Positions 12,141-22,953 of a stretch of 64,000 nucleotides of DNA are shown here, in pieces. The first letter of the stretch is position 1; every line of letters begins with the position of its first letter. The position numbers and the translations under genes are program-made. Below the pieces are notes generated by a model. It saw only the letters and a program-made list of their open reading frames with translations, ran no database searches and was not told the DNA's origin. The stretch is from Paraphaeosphaeria minitans (taxonomy: Eukaryota; Ascomycota; Dothideomycetes; Pleosporales; Didymosphaeriaceae), in the NCBI GenBank assembly GCA_015832175.1, contig WJXW01000002.1, positions 3,348,001 through 3,412,000 of the forward strand, written 5' to 3'.

Positions 12141-12593
12141 ATGGCCCAATCCATCCTCCTGCTCAACGGCCCCAACCTCAACCTCCTCGGCACCCGCGAG
12201 CCCGCCACCTACGGCTCAACCACCCTCTCCGACGTCCTCTCCGCCGCAGCATCCCAGTGTGCGCAGAAGAACATCTCGTTTTCCCACTTGCAGTCCAATC
12301 ACGAGGGCGTCTTGATAGACAGGATTCATGAGGCGAGAGGAAAGGTCGACGCCGTGGTCATCAATCCAGGGGCGCTCACGCATACATCAGTTGCGCTGCG
12401 GGATGCGTTGCTGGGGGTGGACATTCCTTTTGTCGAGGTGCACATTTCGAATGTGCACAAGCGCGAGCCCTTCCGCCACCACAGTTATCTTTCCGACAAG
12501 GCGGAGGCTGTGATATGTGGGCTCGGGGTATATGGATACGAAGCCGCCATCGAGTTTGCGTCAAGAAGTATCAAGCCGAGGAAAGAGGCGTAG
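12141..12593 (+). CDS. qutE: catabolic 3-dehydroquinase, type II
   Basis: Dehydrates 3-dehydroquinate to 3-dehydroshikimate as a cytosolic dodecamer, the second step of the pathway. One exon of 150 residues, the normal length of the family. The type II signature [19 protein letters not shown] opens the protein and holds the active-site Arg and Tyr loop. [16 protein letters not shown] and [17 protein letters not shown] carry the substrate-binding Asn, His and Glu. The C-terminal [14 protein letters not shown] helix is complete. The start ATG gives [12 protein letters not shown], as in relatives. An in-frame open stretch upstream lacks family similarity. Confidence 0.96.
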   Translation: MAQSILLLNGPNLNLLGTREPATYGSTTLSDVLSAAASQCAQKNISFSHLQSNHEGVLIDRIHEARGKVDAVVINPGALTHTSVALRDALLGVDIPFVEVHISNVHKREPFRHHSYLSDKAEAVICGLGVYGYEAAIEFASRSIKPRKEA

Positions 12594-13106
12594 GGGGAAA
12601 ATGTTCTGATCGCAGGCTCTAGGGAAGTGTATGTACGAAGAAAACGCGAACTACGAAGACACGAGCAACAGAAAAAGAGACATAAACACGGGAATGATCA
12701 TGGAAACATACGTGCATAGAAACAGAAAGAAGCAAGCATGAGAAGAATACCATTCCATTTCATTCGTCCACCCTAGGCAACTCAACTCCTACGCCGAGTC
12801 AAGCCGATTATATAACTACGTTTGCAAGCTGCGAGAGCGCAACCAGGCCTCTCACTTGGAGCGAATAGAAAAAACCAAGTCCATCCATCTTTCGAAAGGC
12901 AACATCCTCATTCGTACAGCTAGAGCTAAAGTTACACGTCCTTCCCGTGCTTCCGCTTTTCAATTTTGCGCCATGAATCGTTCGTTCTGGTGATTGTGTC
13001 GTGAGGTCGTGAAGTATGCGTGACTTGTTGGCCAAGCCTTGATTATCAAGGCTTGAACAGAGAGAAACTCATCTCGTCTCATCTACCAAGAGTTGCGGCG
13101 AGTAGT
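12594..13106. other. intergenic, 3' flanks of qutE and the Ish1-like gene
   Basis: This short region lies between convergent genes. No gene, repeat or RNA was recognised. It marks the end of quinate block 1. Confidence 0.5.
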
Positions 13107-14487
13107 TTACAACTCGTTCTTGACGCGGTCGGTGGCCGAGGCAGCGCTGGCAGCAGCCTCAGTGTACGCGCTGTTGACAGACTTGGAGGCGGACGCGCTG
13201 GACTTGGATGCAGACGAGGATGCAGAGGCAGCAGACTTGGAGGCGGCGGATGAAGCAGAGGCGGCAGACTTAGAGGCGGAACCAGAAAGGCTGGAAGCGC
13301 CGTTGCCAGCGACATTGCTGGCGCTGCTGGCAGAGGCGGCAGCAGCATCAGTGGCGAGACCGATCTGGGCCTTGATCCAGTTGGTGTATCCGGCGAAGCC
13401 ACCAGTAGCGGCGGCATACTGGCTGCCGACGTTGGAGGTAGCAGCACCGTAGGCGCTCTCAACGGTAGCCGAGGCGCTGTCGCCATAGAGACGGGCACGG
13501 TGCTTGCGGGCAAGGGCGAGGAGCTCGTTGCGCTTGGAGCCTTGGGGAACCTTGATGCTGTTCTTGTCGGCCCACTCCTTGATCTGGCTGTCGGACCACG
13601 AGTCGAGAAGAGCGTCACTAAGGCTCTGTTGAGCAGCGGCAGCGGATGAGGAGACCTGAGCGTAGGCACCCTGGAGGTTCAAGGAGGCAATACGAGATTG
13701 ACGGCGGATGTTAGCAATGAGGCCATCACGGGTGGAGGGCTGGGGAACGGGGTAGCCGCGCTCATCGAACCAGGCCTTGAGGTCAGAGTCGGACCAAGAC
13801 TCGTAGAGCCAGTCACCGGGGTAGTTGACAGATTCGGAGAGCTTGTTGGCGACGGTCTGGTAGTTCTCGCGGACAGCCTTGAGGAGGGAGTCGCGCTGGC
13901 GGGGCTGGGGAACAGGGATGCCGTGCTTGTCAGCGAAAGTCTTCAACTGCGAGTCGGTCCAGCTGGATGATGTCAGTAAAATTCATGATGGGCGTAAAGA
14001 GGCAGCATACGAGTCAAAGATCCAGTCCTTGACGGAGCCATAGGCCTGGTTAGCGGACTCCTCGGTCTCAGTCCAGTAGATCTTGACCTGCTCAGCGAGC
14101 GACTTCACGTCCTTCTCGGTGCCCTTCTTCGCCTGCTGGCCTTTCGAGGTGAGGTAATTGGTCAGGGTCTGGGCGTCCCAGCTAGTGTAGGGCGTCACGA
14201 CTTTGTCGTTCCAGTTGTTCTTGACCAGGTTCTCCAGATCCTTGCGGTCCGAGGGTGTGGGGTAGGGGATGTTGTTGTCGGACAACCATCGCTCGAGTTC
14301 AGTCTCATGCCACTTGTTGTACACTGCTCGAGTCAGCTACGAGCCCAGCATCCGACATGTAGCATGCGAGGGAGTGTGTAAGAAGACGGGTGCTCCTACA
14401 GTACGCACCGGATTTGCCGAACCAGCTGTTGGCCGTGGCCTGGGCGGCAAGAGCCACCACAAGAGCGGATACAGTCGAAAACCTCAT
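13107..14487 (-). CDS. ish1: Ish1/Msc1-like stress-response envelope protein
   Basis: Relatives of fission-yeast Ish1 are stress-induced proteins of the nuclear envelope or ER lumen with tandem HeH/LEM-like Ish1 domains. Exons 14487-14409, 14323-14011 and 13962-13107 (introns 14324-14408 and 13963-14010) give 415 residues. A signal peptide (MRFSTVSALVVALAAQATANS) is followed by about five copies of the roughly 45-residue domain, with cores such as WHETELERWLSDNNIPYP, WSDSDLKAWFDERGYPVPQ and WSDSQIKEWADKNSIKVPQ. The last 120 residues are an Ala/Ser/Lys-rich stretch (SASKSAASASSAASK...). The gene is convergent with qutE and has no apparent link to quinate. Confidence 0.88.
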
Positions 14488-15039
14488 AGTCTAGACTGTG
14501 TAGGTGAAGATTGGGTGATTAGGCTAATCACGATATATTGGCTAAGGCGAGGTAGAGGGGTGAAGAGAGGAATGCAGAGTACAGGCGGCTTATGAGGGGG
14601 ACGAGACAAAGCTGTGTAGCAAATGCAGTGACGTAGTATGCACGTTTGGGAAAAGGGCAAGCAAGGTCGCGCCTGCCGCACCGCAACCAACCAACGGACC
14701 GAGCTCTGCGGTGGGCCGCCTGTGAAGGTTGCCCCAATTACGTCGCCGCGGCTGCCAGCGCCGGCGATTCTAGTCTACACGGTAGTTTACCTCTAGATAC
14801 TGGCCCAGGCTGTCTTGTGGGCGTGTCACTGTGGATGATTGACCAGCTCGTCAAGGGTGGCGAGAGCATGGCGTTGTGACATGTGTCAAAGGTGGCATTT
14901 CGAAATTCCCATCGCCATTGCGTTTTGCGGGGATCACACTACGCGCTACGCCCCCTGACGTCACCAAAACAAAGCACGCGAACCGAGCCGGGGCCAGAAT
15001 CAAAAGGTGCAGCACGACCCATGATGGCTTCGCGATGGT

Positions 15040-15156
15040 AGGAACCGCGAGCAAAACCATGTGGAAGGATTGGATGGAAGTCAAGGAACCGCGAGCAAAA
15101 CCGTGTGGAAGGATTCGGTGGAAGGATTCGATGGAAGGATTCGATGGAAGTCATGT
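15040..15156. repeat. 43-bp direct duplication plus short repeats
   Basis: A 43- to 44-bp segment beginning GGAACCGCGAGCAAAACC occurs twice in tandem. Its tail, GGAAGGATTCGAT, is further repeated about three times at 13-bp spacing in the second copy. Confidence 0.75.
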
Positions 15157-15256
15157 CGCCTGAGGCTGAGTCGAAGATGCAAATGTCATGAATACAAGAC
15201 CCGAAATGCTTGTCATAGCTATCATACCCTTTCCACCTCACCCTCCCTCATCACCA

Positions 15257-15460
15257 GCTAACCATACATGACGGCTCCTCACCCATCGCCAGCTAACCAT
15301 AGAGGATGGCTCCTCACGCATCAGCACAGCCCTTCCTCATCACCACCTAACCATACAATGACGGCTCCTCACCCATCACCACCTAACCATACATGACGGC
15401 TCCTCACCCATCACCACCTAACCATACATGATGGCTCCTCACACTCCAACGCATCAGCAC
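15257..15460. repeat. 35-bp minisatellite downstream of the 15.5-kb gene
   Basis: About five copies of a 35-bp unit starting GGCTCCTCACCCATCACC and ending CTAACCATACATGAC, some with insertions of about 20 bp. The last partial copy reaches almost to the stop codon of the adjacent minus-strand gene, so the array would be transcribed as its 3' UTR. Confidence 0.85.
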
Positions 15461-15479
15461 AACCCTCCCTCACCACCAC

Positions 15480-15968
15480 CTAATCCGAGCGCTCATGCGC
15501 CTTCTCGGCCCTACCGTCCATCTCCCGATTATGCTTCTTCACATCCTCCGACTCCTCCCTGGGAATCCTCTCCTTGTGGATCTTAGGCTGCGCGCCCTTG
15601 ACCCCCTTGACGTCCTTATCCGTCGCCTCCGCCTTGCTACCGCTGCCGCTCGTGCTGGTCTTCTCCGCGCTGGACGATCCGCCTCCCGACGGCGTAGCAT
15701 CGCCCGCGGACGAGGTGTCGAACGAGTCCGAGTCGGGCGACGTCTTGTTGCGCTGGCCTGCCTTGGGTGGCGCAGGGCCGGGGTGCTCGAGCTCCTCGCG
15801 GCCACGCTTGCCTTGCTGTTGAGGCTTCTCGGCGCTGGGATTGCCGTCGCCCGAGCCGTAGTCGCCTGTGCGGAGAACGCGCGCCGTGTGGAACTGCGTG
15901 CGGGGGGCGCGTGATGCAGTCGGCCTGAGAACCGCTGAGCGCGCGATTGAGGATCGGAGGAAAGACAT
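15480..15968 (-). CDS. small conserved-type protein with mitochondrial presequence
   Basis: A single exon of 162 residues. The N-terminus MSFLRSSIARSAVLRPTASRAPRTQFHTARVLR is Arg/Ser-rich, lacks acidic residues and ends in an FHTAR processing-like motif, which strongly suggests mitochondrial import. The middle is low-complexity Ser/Gly/Pro. The C-terminus IHKERIPREESEDVKKHNREMDGRAEKAHERSD is charged and is the likely conserved part. The longer upstream in-frame stretch (to 16181) is left out because ATG 15968 starts the presequence. The function is unknown to me. Confidence 0.65.
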   Translation of the reverse strand: MSFLRSSIARSAVLRPTASRAPRTQFHTARVLRTGDYGSGDGNPSAEKPQQQGKRGREELEHPGPAPPKAGQRNKTSPDSDSFDTSSAGDATPSGGGSSSAEKTSTSGSGSKAEATDKDVKGVKGAQPKIHKERIPREESEDVKKHNREMDGRAEKAHERSD

Positions 15969-16425
15969 GTTCGAGTTCGTGGTTAGGATGTGTTCAATTG
16001 AAAGGTAGGTAGACGATGCAAGGTGAAGTGAAGCTTTGGGTTTGGCGTAGGTCGAGGTGTAAGTGAATGTAGCTCTGGAGCTATCTAGTCTGCTGTGTAT
16101 GTTGGAGCTATAAGCAAGTGAGCTGTGGATGACATCACTATGTGAACATGATACCAAGGGATGCACTGATCGTCCGCGCATCAGGCCTCACAGCACGCCA
16201 TGCCATGACACGTCGAGCGCCGATTCGATTCGCGTAGTAAATATTACCAGTATCGCATTGGAGCAGCGCCAGGCCGCTGAGGGTATCATGCAAGCTAAAC
16301 AATCCATCAGAATATGCCCAACTATGCGTGACGTTGCACGTTCCAACTCCGTCTCCAAGCTGTATGAGCTGAGATGCATAACCGTAGATCCTGTCACTTG
16401 TGTGAGTGAGTTAGCGTATATTCAA
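15969..16425. other. intergenic, likely promoter of the 15.5-kb gene
   Basis: 457 bp between two minus-strand genes. No gene, repeat or RNA was recognised. Confidence 0.5.
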
Positions 16426-18534
16426 TCAGTCGATCCCGCGAACAGATCCATCGGCCCTCCAATCGTCGACTTCTACGTTTCTAGGTGCTGTGTGAATCGC
16501 TTCTTCGTCTACTGAGACGTGGCTGAGCCAGGTGCCAACTCTGTTGGCTCCGCGCTTCGATCCATCTCGCGACAAGCCAGCCATGGCCGATGCCCTGACG
16601 GTCTGGGCAGTGTGTACAATCTGTGGCCGCGGCGCTTCTTGAGGTGCTTCACGTGCGACACGGCGGCTGCTGAAAAAGGACCGTGGCGCTGCGGAGCGGG
16701 TAGCTGTGCGAGCAGCCGCTGTAGCGAGTGGTCGTACGGCGTACGAATCGTTCATGTGGTGGCCGCCGGAGTTCCCCAAACCGTAGACACCCACGACAGG
16801 GTCGGCACGGTGGAGTTCTGATGCTGTCGGAGCCCCGTCCATTCGAAGTTGCGCCTGAAGATGAGCAGCAATGATATCGTCGGTTCGGTCGAGGTCGCGT
16901 TCGCGTTCTGGCCTGCGGCGTGATCGTGTGCTGGCGCGGCGAAGGGGTACAGGATCGGGCTGAGAAGGCATTTCCTCCTCGACCACGACCACATCGTGGT
17001 ATGGCACACGCATGTCGTTCAGGCGATCGTCGTCGTCGAGGTGGGCGTAATTGAACCATGGACAGTTGCAAGTTTTCCAAGGGGCTGCGCACACCATACA
17101 GAACTGAGCTGTGCAGCGGCTATGACAGTCAGCACTGATACATTAGAGGCAGACGAAGTCAACTCACCAAGTCATGTGGTTGCACCCTTCCTTTAGCTCA
17201 ACCACGGCCCTACAATTGTAGCAGCGCTGCCAGCCCTGTTCTTTGGCCATCTCAACCAACCGGTTCGTCTCTTCATCCCTGGGACATTCCCGCCTCGTGT
17301 GGAATTTCCCACTGCACAGCACGCAGACTCTGGTACTGCATCGACCACAGCGGGCATACTTTCTGCCATAAGTTAAGTCCATGCGGGTCTTTGAAGGTTT
17401 GATCCATTCGCCACAACCTCTAGTTGGACAGTACAGTCGATTGGCCGTAGTGTACTCCTCGTATTTCTTGTTCCACAGTCGCTTGAATTTGTCGTCAAAT
17501 AATCTTTCGACTTTCTGCAACGGTATGTGCTCTGCGTTGCAGCAAGTAGGAGGCATATGCTTGGGATCGGATACCGAGAGCGTGAACTGGCGCTTGAGGC
17601 ATGAGTGGCACATGCGATGGCCGCATGCGAGCTTCGCAGTCTTGGTGGCGGGTAAGTCGTCGTCCATGCAAATGATGCATTCCACCCTGTTCTGTTAGCT
17701 GGGGCCGCAGTCTGTAGGTACTACTACGAACCTGGTGACCTCCTTATGAAGCACGGCGGTCTGTGGGCGGGATGGGGTTCTGAAGAATGTAGCAAGCAGA
17801 CCACTGCTCCGCCGGGTGTCTTTTGTGGAGACAGTCTGTGACCTCGATGGAGGGGCAGCGGTCGTGGCGGGCAACTTGGTGCTGCTGGTGCGTCGTGTGG
17901 ACGGTCGGGTCATGTGCACTCGTGGATCCCGCGCCGACATGCTCCTGCTCAGTTTGGGTTCCTCTTCTTTGCGCAGCGAGGCGGATCTTGACCCGGAGAG
18001 GGGTGTGTGTTCTGTCCGGCTCGACGAGCCCCCCTCATCGCTCCTCCTGGGGATCGCCGACGATCGCCTCACGGTGACCTCCTCCACTACCGCCCGTGAG
18101 GTCGGGCGGCCATAGACGTGCTCGTCGTCCCGGACATCCTCAACGGTATCCCGCCTCTTTTTCCGGCGGGCGGTGCCGTCCCGTCTGACGTCCTTCTTGC
18201 TGCTCCTCGGTCTGTCCTTTTCCCGATCCACGCGGATATCCTGTGCCATGCGCTGCGAGTGGCGGGGCTCGGTGTCGGGCCTGCTGTAGTAGGACTCGCG
18301 GCGAGCCCTCAATTCATCGATGACGAGCTCGGCCTGGCGGCGTGCCTCGTCGGCTTTTCGGCGCTCCCGTCGCTGCTTGTGGTCCTCGTAGTCGTAGTCG
18401 AAATCGTCGCGGTGTCGGTGTCGGCGGCGGTATCTGCGCTCTTCACGCTCACGTTCGCGCTCGCGCTCGCGCTGGTCGTCCAAGTTCTCTTCGTAAAGGT
18501 ATCTAGAGTCACGGGCAGCCCGGTCCCGGGCCAT
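16426..18534 (-). CDS. RBR-type (RING-IBR-RING) E3 ubiquitin ligase
   Basis: Transfers ubiquitin from an E2 to substrate through a RING2 cysteine intermediate. Exons 18534-17732, 17686-17168 and 17119-16426 (introns 17687-17731 and 17120-17167) give 671 residues. The first 267 residues are a basic, Arg/Glu-rich low-complexity region (REREREREER, RRRHRHRDD), probably disordered. RING1 starts at VECIICMDDD and continues ACGHRMCHSC; the IBR includes YCPTRGCGEW and RCSTRVCVLC; RING2 is CYNCRAVVELKEGCNHMTCRC with the catalytic Cys expected at HMTC, created exactly at the second splice. The C-terminal 180 residues are polar and not recognised. The first intron donor (GTTCGT) is weaker than usual. 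Substrates are unknown. Confidence 0.9.
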
Positions 18535-19243
18535 AGCCTGGGGCAGGGTGGGTATATACAGGACGCCCGAGTGGTGCCAGCCTCACAGGTCCGATGCTGG
18601 CAGACACTGACTGGGCAGTGGTGCGTCGACGTGCAGCAAGCGAGCGTGTGAGTGGAGCAGGCCAACATGCGGTGGGAAAGACAGCAAGCGCATGCAGCCA
18701 GACGACATGGAGGCCAGCGCGCCCAGGAGTCAAGTCAAGCCTCTCCTGGCACCCCCAGGAACAGAAACTCGCAGAAATGCGTTGGGCGGTGAGCGCCCAG
18801 CCCGGAGTGCCTGTTGATCAATGCTACGGCCCGCCAGGGTGTCAGGTCAGGGTGTGTGGCTACCTACCTAGTGCGCGCCGCCGTCGGGAGGGTCAGGCGC
18901 CAGGCGTCCTAAACAGAGGGCTGCCAGATGATGCGCGAGCAAACAATGTAGGAAGTCCTGGGTAGTGTCATGTAGGAAGTCCTGGGTAGTGTCATGTAGG
19001 AAGTCCTGGGTAGTGTCATGTAGGAAGTCCTGGGCAGTGTCATGTAGCAAGGCCTAGGTAGTGTCATGTAGCAAATCCTGGGTAGTGACATGTAGCAATC
19101 ACTCGGCAAGTCCTTAATAGTATCACTCAGCAAGTCCTTCATAGTGTCACTCAGCAGGTCCTTGATAGTATCACTCAGCAGGTCCTCAATGGTGTCACTC
19201 AGCAGGTCCTTACTAGTATCACCACATCGGTAACATCTAGTGC
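18535..19243. other. intergenic with minisatellites
   Basis: 709 bp between the RBR gene start and the stop of the Zrg17-like gene. The half nearest Zrg17 is occupied by the 24-bp repeats described separately; the remainder shows no gene. Confidence 0.5.
18944..19225. repeat. two adjacent 24-bp minisatellite families
   Basis: At about 18944-19090 a 24-bp unit (GTCATGTAGGAAGTCCTGGG plus TAGT) repeats five to six times. It grades into a second 24-bp family (AGCAAGTCCTTCATAGTGTC plus ACTC) repeated about five times to 19225. Both units share AGNAAGTCCT and the same period, so they likely derive from one ancestor. On the minus strand, the 24-bp period (8 codons) keeps one frame open and would encode HDTTQDFL octapeptide repeats; nothing shows this is translated. 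Confidence 0.88.
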
Positions 19244-20746
19244 TCAGTCCTCCAGCGTGATCTGTGTAGAGACCTCCCACTTCTGCCCGCCGCCTCCACC
19301 GTAGCCCCCGCCCAGCCGATTCCGAACCATGCTCGCAACCCGATCGCGCAGTCGACCAATCTCCTCCAGGTTGCGCACGCGCAGCCGCAGATTCGCTTGG
19401 CACAGTCCATAGTGCACCTGCCAGAACTTTGCCTCCTCCACAGCGCTGATGGCTGGGTCCGTCTCCATGTCGTACATGACAGCTGAAATCCCTGGCCCGG
19501 AGTAAGACATCATGAGCATCTTGCCCAGCGACCACCCCTGCACCCAGCCCAGTGCCACCATTGCGAGCGCAACAGAGAACGAAAGGGTGCGATCCAACCA
19601 GACGTACATCTGGATACTCAGCAGAGGCAGGATGAGCAGGAGAGCCGAGCATGACAACGTGAGGAAGTGCGATGGGTTGCTCAACACCGACGGCAGGTTA
19701 GCAATAGCTCCGAGCCGCATGACCTTGCCAATGCGAGCGTGATTCTTGAGCAGCGTCGCCGAGACGACCGTGCATATGATGCCACTCAGGGCCGCGACAT
19801 CTATGCTTCCGGGTGAGACGCGCTCGTGTTTATGCGCGTGGTGTGGGGTGTGGCCGCCCTTGTCTTCCAAAGCGTGCGTCAACCCGTGCGAGATCAGATC
19901 CAAGCCCATGAACAGCAGTCCAACCGACATGCCGAGTCCCGCAATAACCTCAGAGCGCTCGAAACCAAAGGGGTGCCGGATTGTGGAGCGTTTCCAAACT
20001 TCAAAGTTGGAGCCTACGTCCACGGCCACGCAGAGGAAAGCTCCAAGCGCATCGTAGAAGATCAGGCGAGAGAGGACAGTGAGTGCCAGCGACTCGTGAG
20101 CGCCCCACCCGACCAAGCTAGCCACGCAAAGATGGCAGAAGCACCATGCCAGTCTGAGCCTCTGCTCCTGGGACATGCTCGCGCGGTATTCCTTCAAGGT
20201 TGGAACAGGCAGGGACGCGGGGAGCTGGAGCGGCGCTCGCGGGGTAGGCTCAAGGAAGATCTGGTGTGAGACGCTGCTGTGCTTGTACTTGTGTCCGCGA
20301 CGTCGGCCAACATCCTATATTTATTAGTGAACATTCCCTAAATGCTGTAGCACACGCACATTCTTGACACCTGCAGGCTTGTTGGGCTGATAGACGACCG
20401 GTTGAAAGTTGAAGGGGTTGCGCGCATCTCCAGCGCTACTCAACGAGGGTGCCTCTGCGTCGGTCGCGCCGCTCATCGCGCTGGCAGGCGTGTAGGGAAA
20501 CGATGCGCTCATGGGGCTGTAGATGGTGCTCGGGGAGGCCTTCTGCGAGAGCGAGTCGTTCGGCGCAAGCGTCCCGTATCTCTCGGACGGGAATGTAGCA
20601 GACATGGGCGACAGTGTGTCCATGTTGAACCCCGGGTTTGTTAGGGATAGCTGATCCTCCAGGCCAGGCCCCATAGGGGGATTCTCGTCATCAGGAGGCG
20701 GCGTGGGGGTCCGCGGCGGGATGGGAAGCGGCGTGTTGGTCGCCAT
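19244..20746 (-). CDS. zrg17: Zrg17-like cation diffusion facilitator
   Basis: Relatives form a heteromeric Zn2+ transporter (Zrg17 with Msc2/Cis4) that loads zinc into the ER/Golgi lumen. Exons 20746-20360 and 20314-19244 (intron 20315-20359, 45 nt) give 485 residues. The N-terminal 130 residues are Pro/Ser-rich and cytosolic. The conserved entry block HQIFLEPTPRAPLQLPASLP precedes about six membrane segments, from LAWCFCHLCVASLVGWG. The His-rich loop is short (HTPHHAHKHE). No HxxxD zinc site is visible in the TM2 segment (FYDALGAFLCVAVD), as expected for the non-transporting Zrg17 partner; this last point is inference. A TTG-initiated extension of 15 nt exists upstream, but the ATG at 20746 is preferred. 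Confidence 0.87.
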
Positions 20747-21200
20747 GTCGTTGTCAATCAAGCCAAAAGAGAGCGATATGCAAGATCAGTCACCGATAGA
20801 CATTGCGCGAGGTGTTCCGCGCAGGTTCCTGCTGGTGAAAGCGGAGGAGCGGGTTGAATCCGCATCTAGAGGTTGCATGGACGTTTTACTACGGACGCGC
20901 CGGGATCACCGCTGTCGGCCTTGGTGCGCAATGCAGAGCCGCCGCCACAACCGTCGCCAGCAACTCACCACCACGCATCCCTATCAACCTAAGGCACCGC
21001 AGGCATCGAGTGCGATTTCTGGCAGCTTGTGCGTGTCTGGGACAGCCTGTCAAGATCGTGTGCAAAGAGCACCGTGTCTCATGTGTGTCGACTATCCCAG
21101 TATACGTCGCCTTGGCATACGAATGGCGTCTCGTGTACTGACATAGATATCCCGGGGCAAGTCGTCTAGCTCTTACTAACGGAACCCTCTATTTACAAGC
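20747..21200. promoter_or_regulatory. divergent promoter region, Zrg17-like gene and 389-aa gene
   Basis: 454 bp between two divergent start codons. No specific binding site was recognised. Confidence 0.4.
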
Positions 21201-22370
21201 ATGCCTCGGCCGACCCTTCGGTCAAGACAAAGGGAGGATGTGACGAGTCTACCTCAGGATGACCCATCAGATGCAGCGCGGGCGTTTGGGAAAGAGAAGA
21301 CAAAGCACAATGGCGAAGATGCGGATGCACTCAAGCGCAGGAGATTTGATGCAGCGCGGGTGTTTGGGAAAGAGACGGCAAAGAACCATGGCGAAGATGC
21401 GGATGCTCTCAAGCGCATGAGATTTGACGCAGCGCTGGACCATGTCCCACTTGTAGCGAAAGAGGTGTGTGGTTCATCAGACCTGACTCGGCAACACGAC
21501 CATGTTGGCCGCAAAGAAGCCACCACACGTGGGTCCAGGGTTGTGGAGGCGCTACAACCTGCGGGGAGGAAGAGGAAGGGGTCCCTCAGACAAGGGCTCT
21601 TGGGGAAAAACATGCTGCGCCGGGGCCCACAAGAGGACCACCAGCCGTCTACGCCGCCACCACCACCGGCCGAGCTCAACAACACCAACATGGCGGACCC
21701 GACCCCCGAGGAAGAGACTACGCCGCGGCCTGCGAGTTACCAAGTTCAAGATGCGACGCGCAACTTGCCACCTGGCCTTGGATGGAAGCCAACAGCCGCA
21801 TCGTCCGTCTCCGAATCGACCACGAGAAGCTCGTCTTATGAATTTGACGAGCCGAAATCGGGCATGCTAGCATCAGCCATCGCGCGTTCAGCAGCACCCT
21901 ATGCATCAACTACAGACGATGATGAGGCTGTCCCTTTCTACCGCTCATCCACCGCAAGAGAATATGAGCCCAGCTCGCCAGCAGCTGCGAGTGCTGTGCT
22001 GCACCGTCGTCCCAACCGCGCAATTCAGCACACGTCACTAAGTGCCGTGCAATCACCGACTGATCTGGCACTAGAAGAAGGATGGGACTACAGCGAGACG
22101 GAGTGGTGGGGCTGGATCATCCTTATAGGGACGTGGATCGTCTTCGTTGTAGGTATGGGTTCTTGCCTCGGCGTATGGAGTTGGGCCTGGGACGTCGGAG
22201 AGACGCCATATGCGCCTCCCGAGCTCGAAGACGACGACACGTTGCCCATCACAGGCTATTATCCAGCCCTAATTATCTGCACTGCCGTCATGGCATGGGT
22301 ATGGGTCGTCGTAGCCTGGGTCGGTATGAAGTATTTCCGGCACTCCAAGATGGTCGGCGATGAGTGCTAG
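21201..22370 (+). CDS. two-TM membrane protein of unknown function with 26-aa tandem repeat
   Basis: A single exon of 389 residues from an ATG. Residues 24-75 are two near-identical 26-residue copies (DAARxFGKExxKxxGEDADALKRxRF) and the start of a third, followed by a long polar, Ser/Pro-rich region. The C-terminal 100 residues look like the folded part: GWDYSETEWWGWIILIGTWIVFVVG begins TM1, a short acidic loop (PELEDDDTLPITGYY) follows, then TM2 (PALIICTAVMAWVWVVVAWVGM) and a basic tail. I do not recognise the family. Confidence 0.7.
   Translation: MPRPTLRSRQREDVTSLPQDDPSDAARAFGKEKTKHNGEDADALKRRRFDAARVFGKETAKNHGEDADALKRMRFDAALDHVPLVAKEVCGSSDLTRQHDHVGRKEATTRGSRVVEALQPAGRKRKGSLRQGLLGKNMLRRGPQEDHQPSTPPPPPAELNNTNMADPTPEEETTPRPASYQVQDATRNLPPGLGWKPTAASSVSESTTRSSSYEFDEPKSGMLASAIARSAAPYASTTDDDEAVPFYRSSTAREYEPSSPAAASAVLHRRPNRAIQHTSLSAVQSPTDLALEEGWDYSETEWWGWIILIGTWIVFVVGMGSCLGVWSWAWDVGETPYAPPELEDDDTLPITGYYPALIICTAVMAWVWVVVAWVGMKYFRHSKMVGDEC
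21270..21425 (+). repeat. 78-bp in-frame tandem duplication
   Basis: Two copies, 21270-21347 and 21348-21425, about 90% identical, each encoding 26 residues. A short third start (GACGCAGCGCTGG) follows. The duplication lies entirely in the coding region of the two-TM protein. Confidence 0.9.
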
Positions 22371-22953
22371 CTGATAGCAGCTACCATACGAATCTCCTAT
22401 AGCGGCACATGAGTCGCAGTGTCAGGCCTCTGGGACTCCTATTGCTGGTCGGTGGAGGTCTTAATACGCCTTTTATAGTCGATCACATCTCGGCTCTGAA
22501 ACACTAAGCCTCAAACCGTCAACTACACAAACTCTCCGCCTGTTCGTCTGATCCAACTTTAGCAACACGCTGCACGGGCGGCGCATTTTACAAATTACTC
22601 AAAGAACAGTCAGCATCAATATGACATTCGCGACGTGCTCCCGTTTGCCGGTCGACCATCGCTGGCCTTTTGCGATGTTGTCTTCGTTCGCGTAGAGCGC
22701 ATGGCCCCAAGTGGAAACCGAGGTGGCCGACCCTCTACACTTTCTGAAACACACCTCATTCCACTCGAGTCAAGATGGTTCGCATCCCACGGCGCACCCA
22801 CAGCGTGTCGGGACCGCCATCTGTGCACTGCGTTTTGAGAGATGTGAGGGATGGGGCCTGTTGTTGTAATTTGGTCATGGTGCGGAAATTATATTTTCCT
22901 GGCTTGCAATCTCACAAGTATATACTTACCCACGGCAGATTCAACGGTTCTAT
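22371..22953. other. intergenic, no gene recognised
   Basis: 583 bp between two plus-strand genes. No repeat or RNA was seen. The right part is the probable promoter of the F-box-like gene. Confidence 0.5.

Larger units (their letters stand above)
14488..15479. other. intergenic with two repeat tracts
   Basis: This stretch spans the promoter side of the Ish1-like gene and the 3' flank of the next gene. It holds no recognised gene, but contains the direct repeats near 15040-15160 and the 35-bp array at 15257-15460, listed separately. Confidence 0.5.

Noticed and set aside
18868..19050. Octapeptide-repeat protein (HDTTQDFL)n on the minus strand
   Set aside because: The open frame results from a 24-bp repeat period and has no independent gene evidence such as splice sites, folded flanks or a signal peptide.
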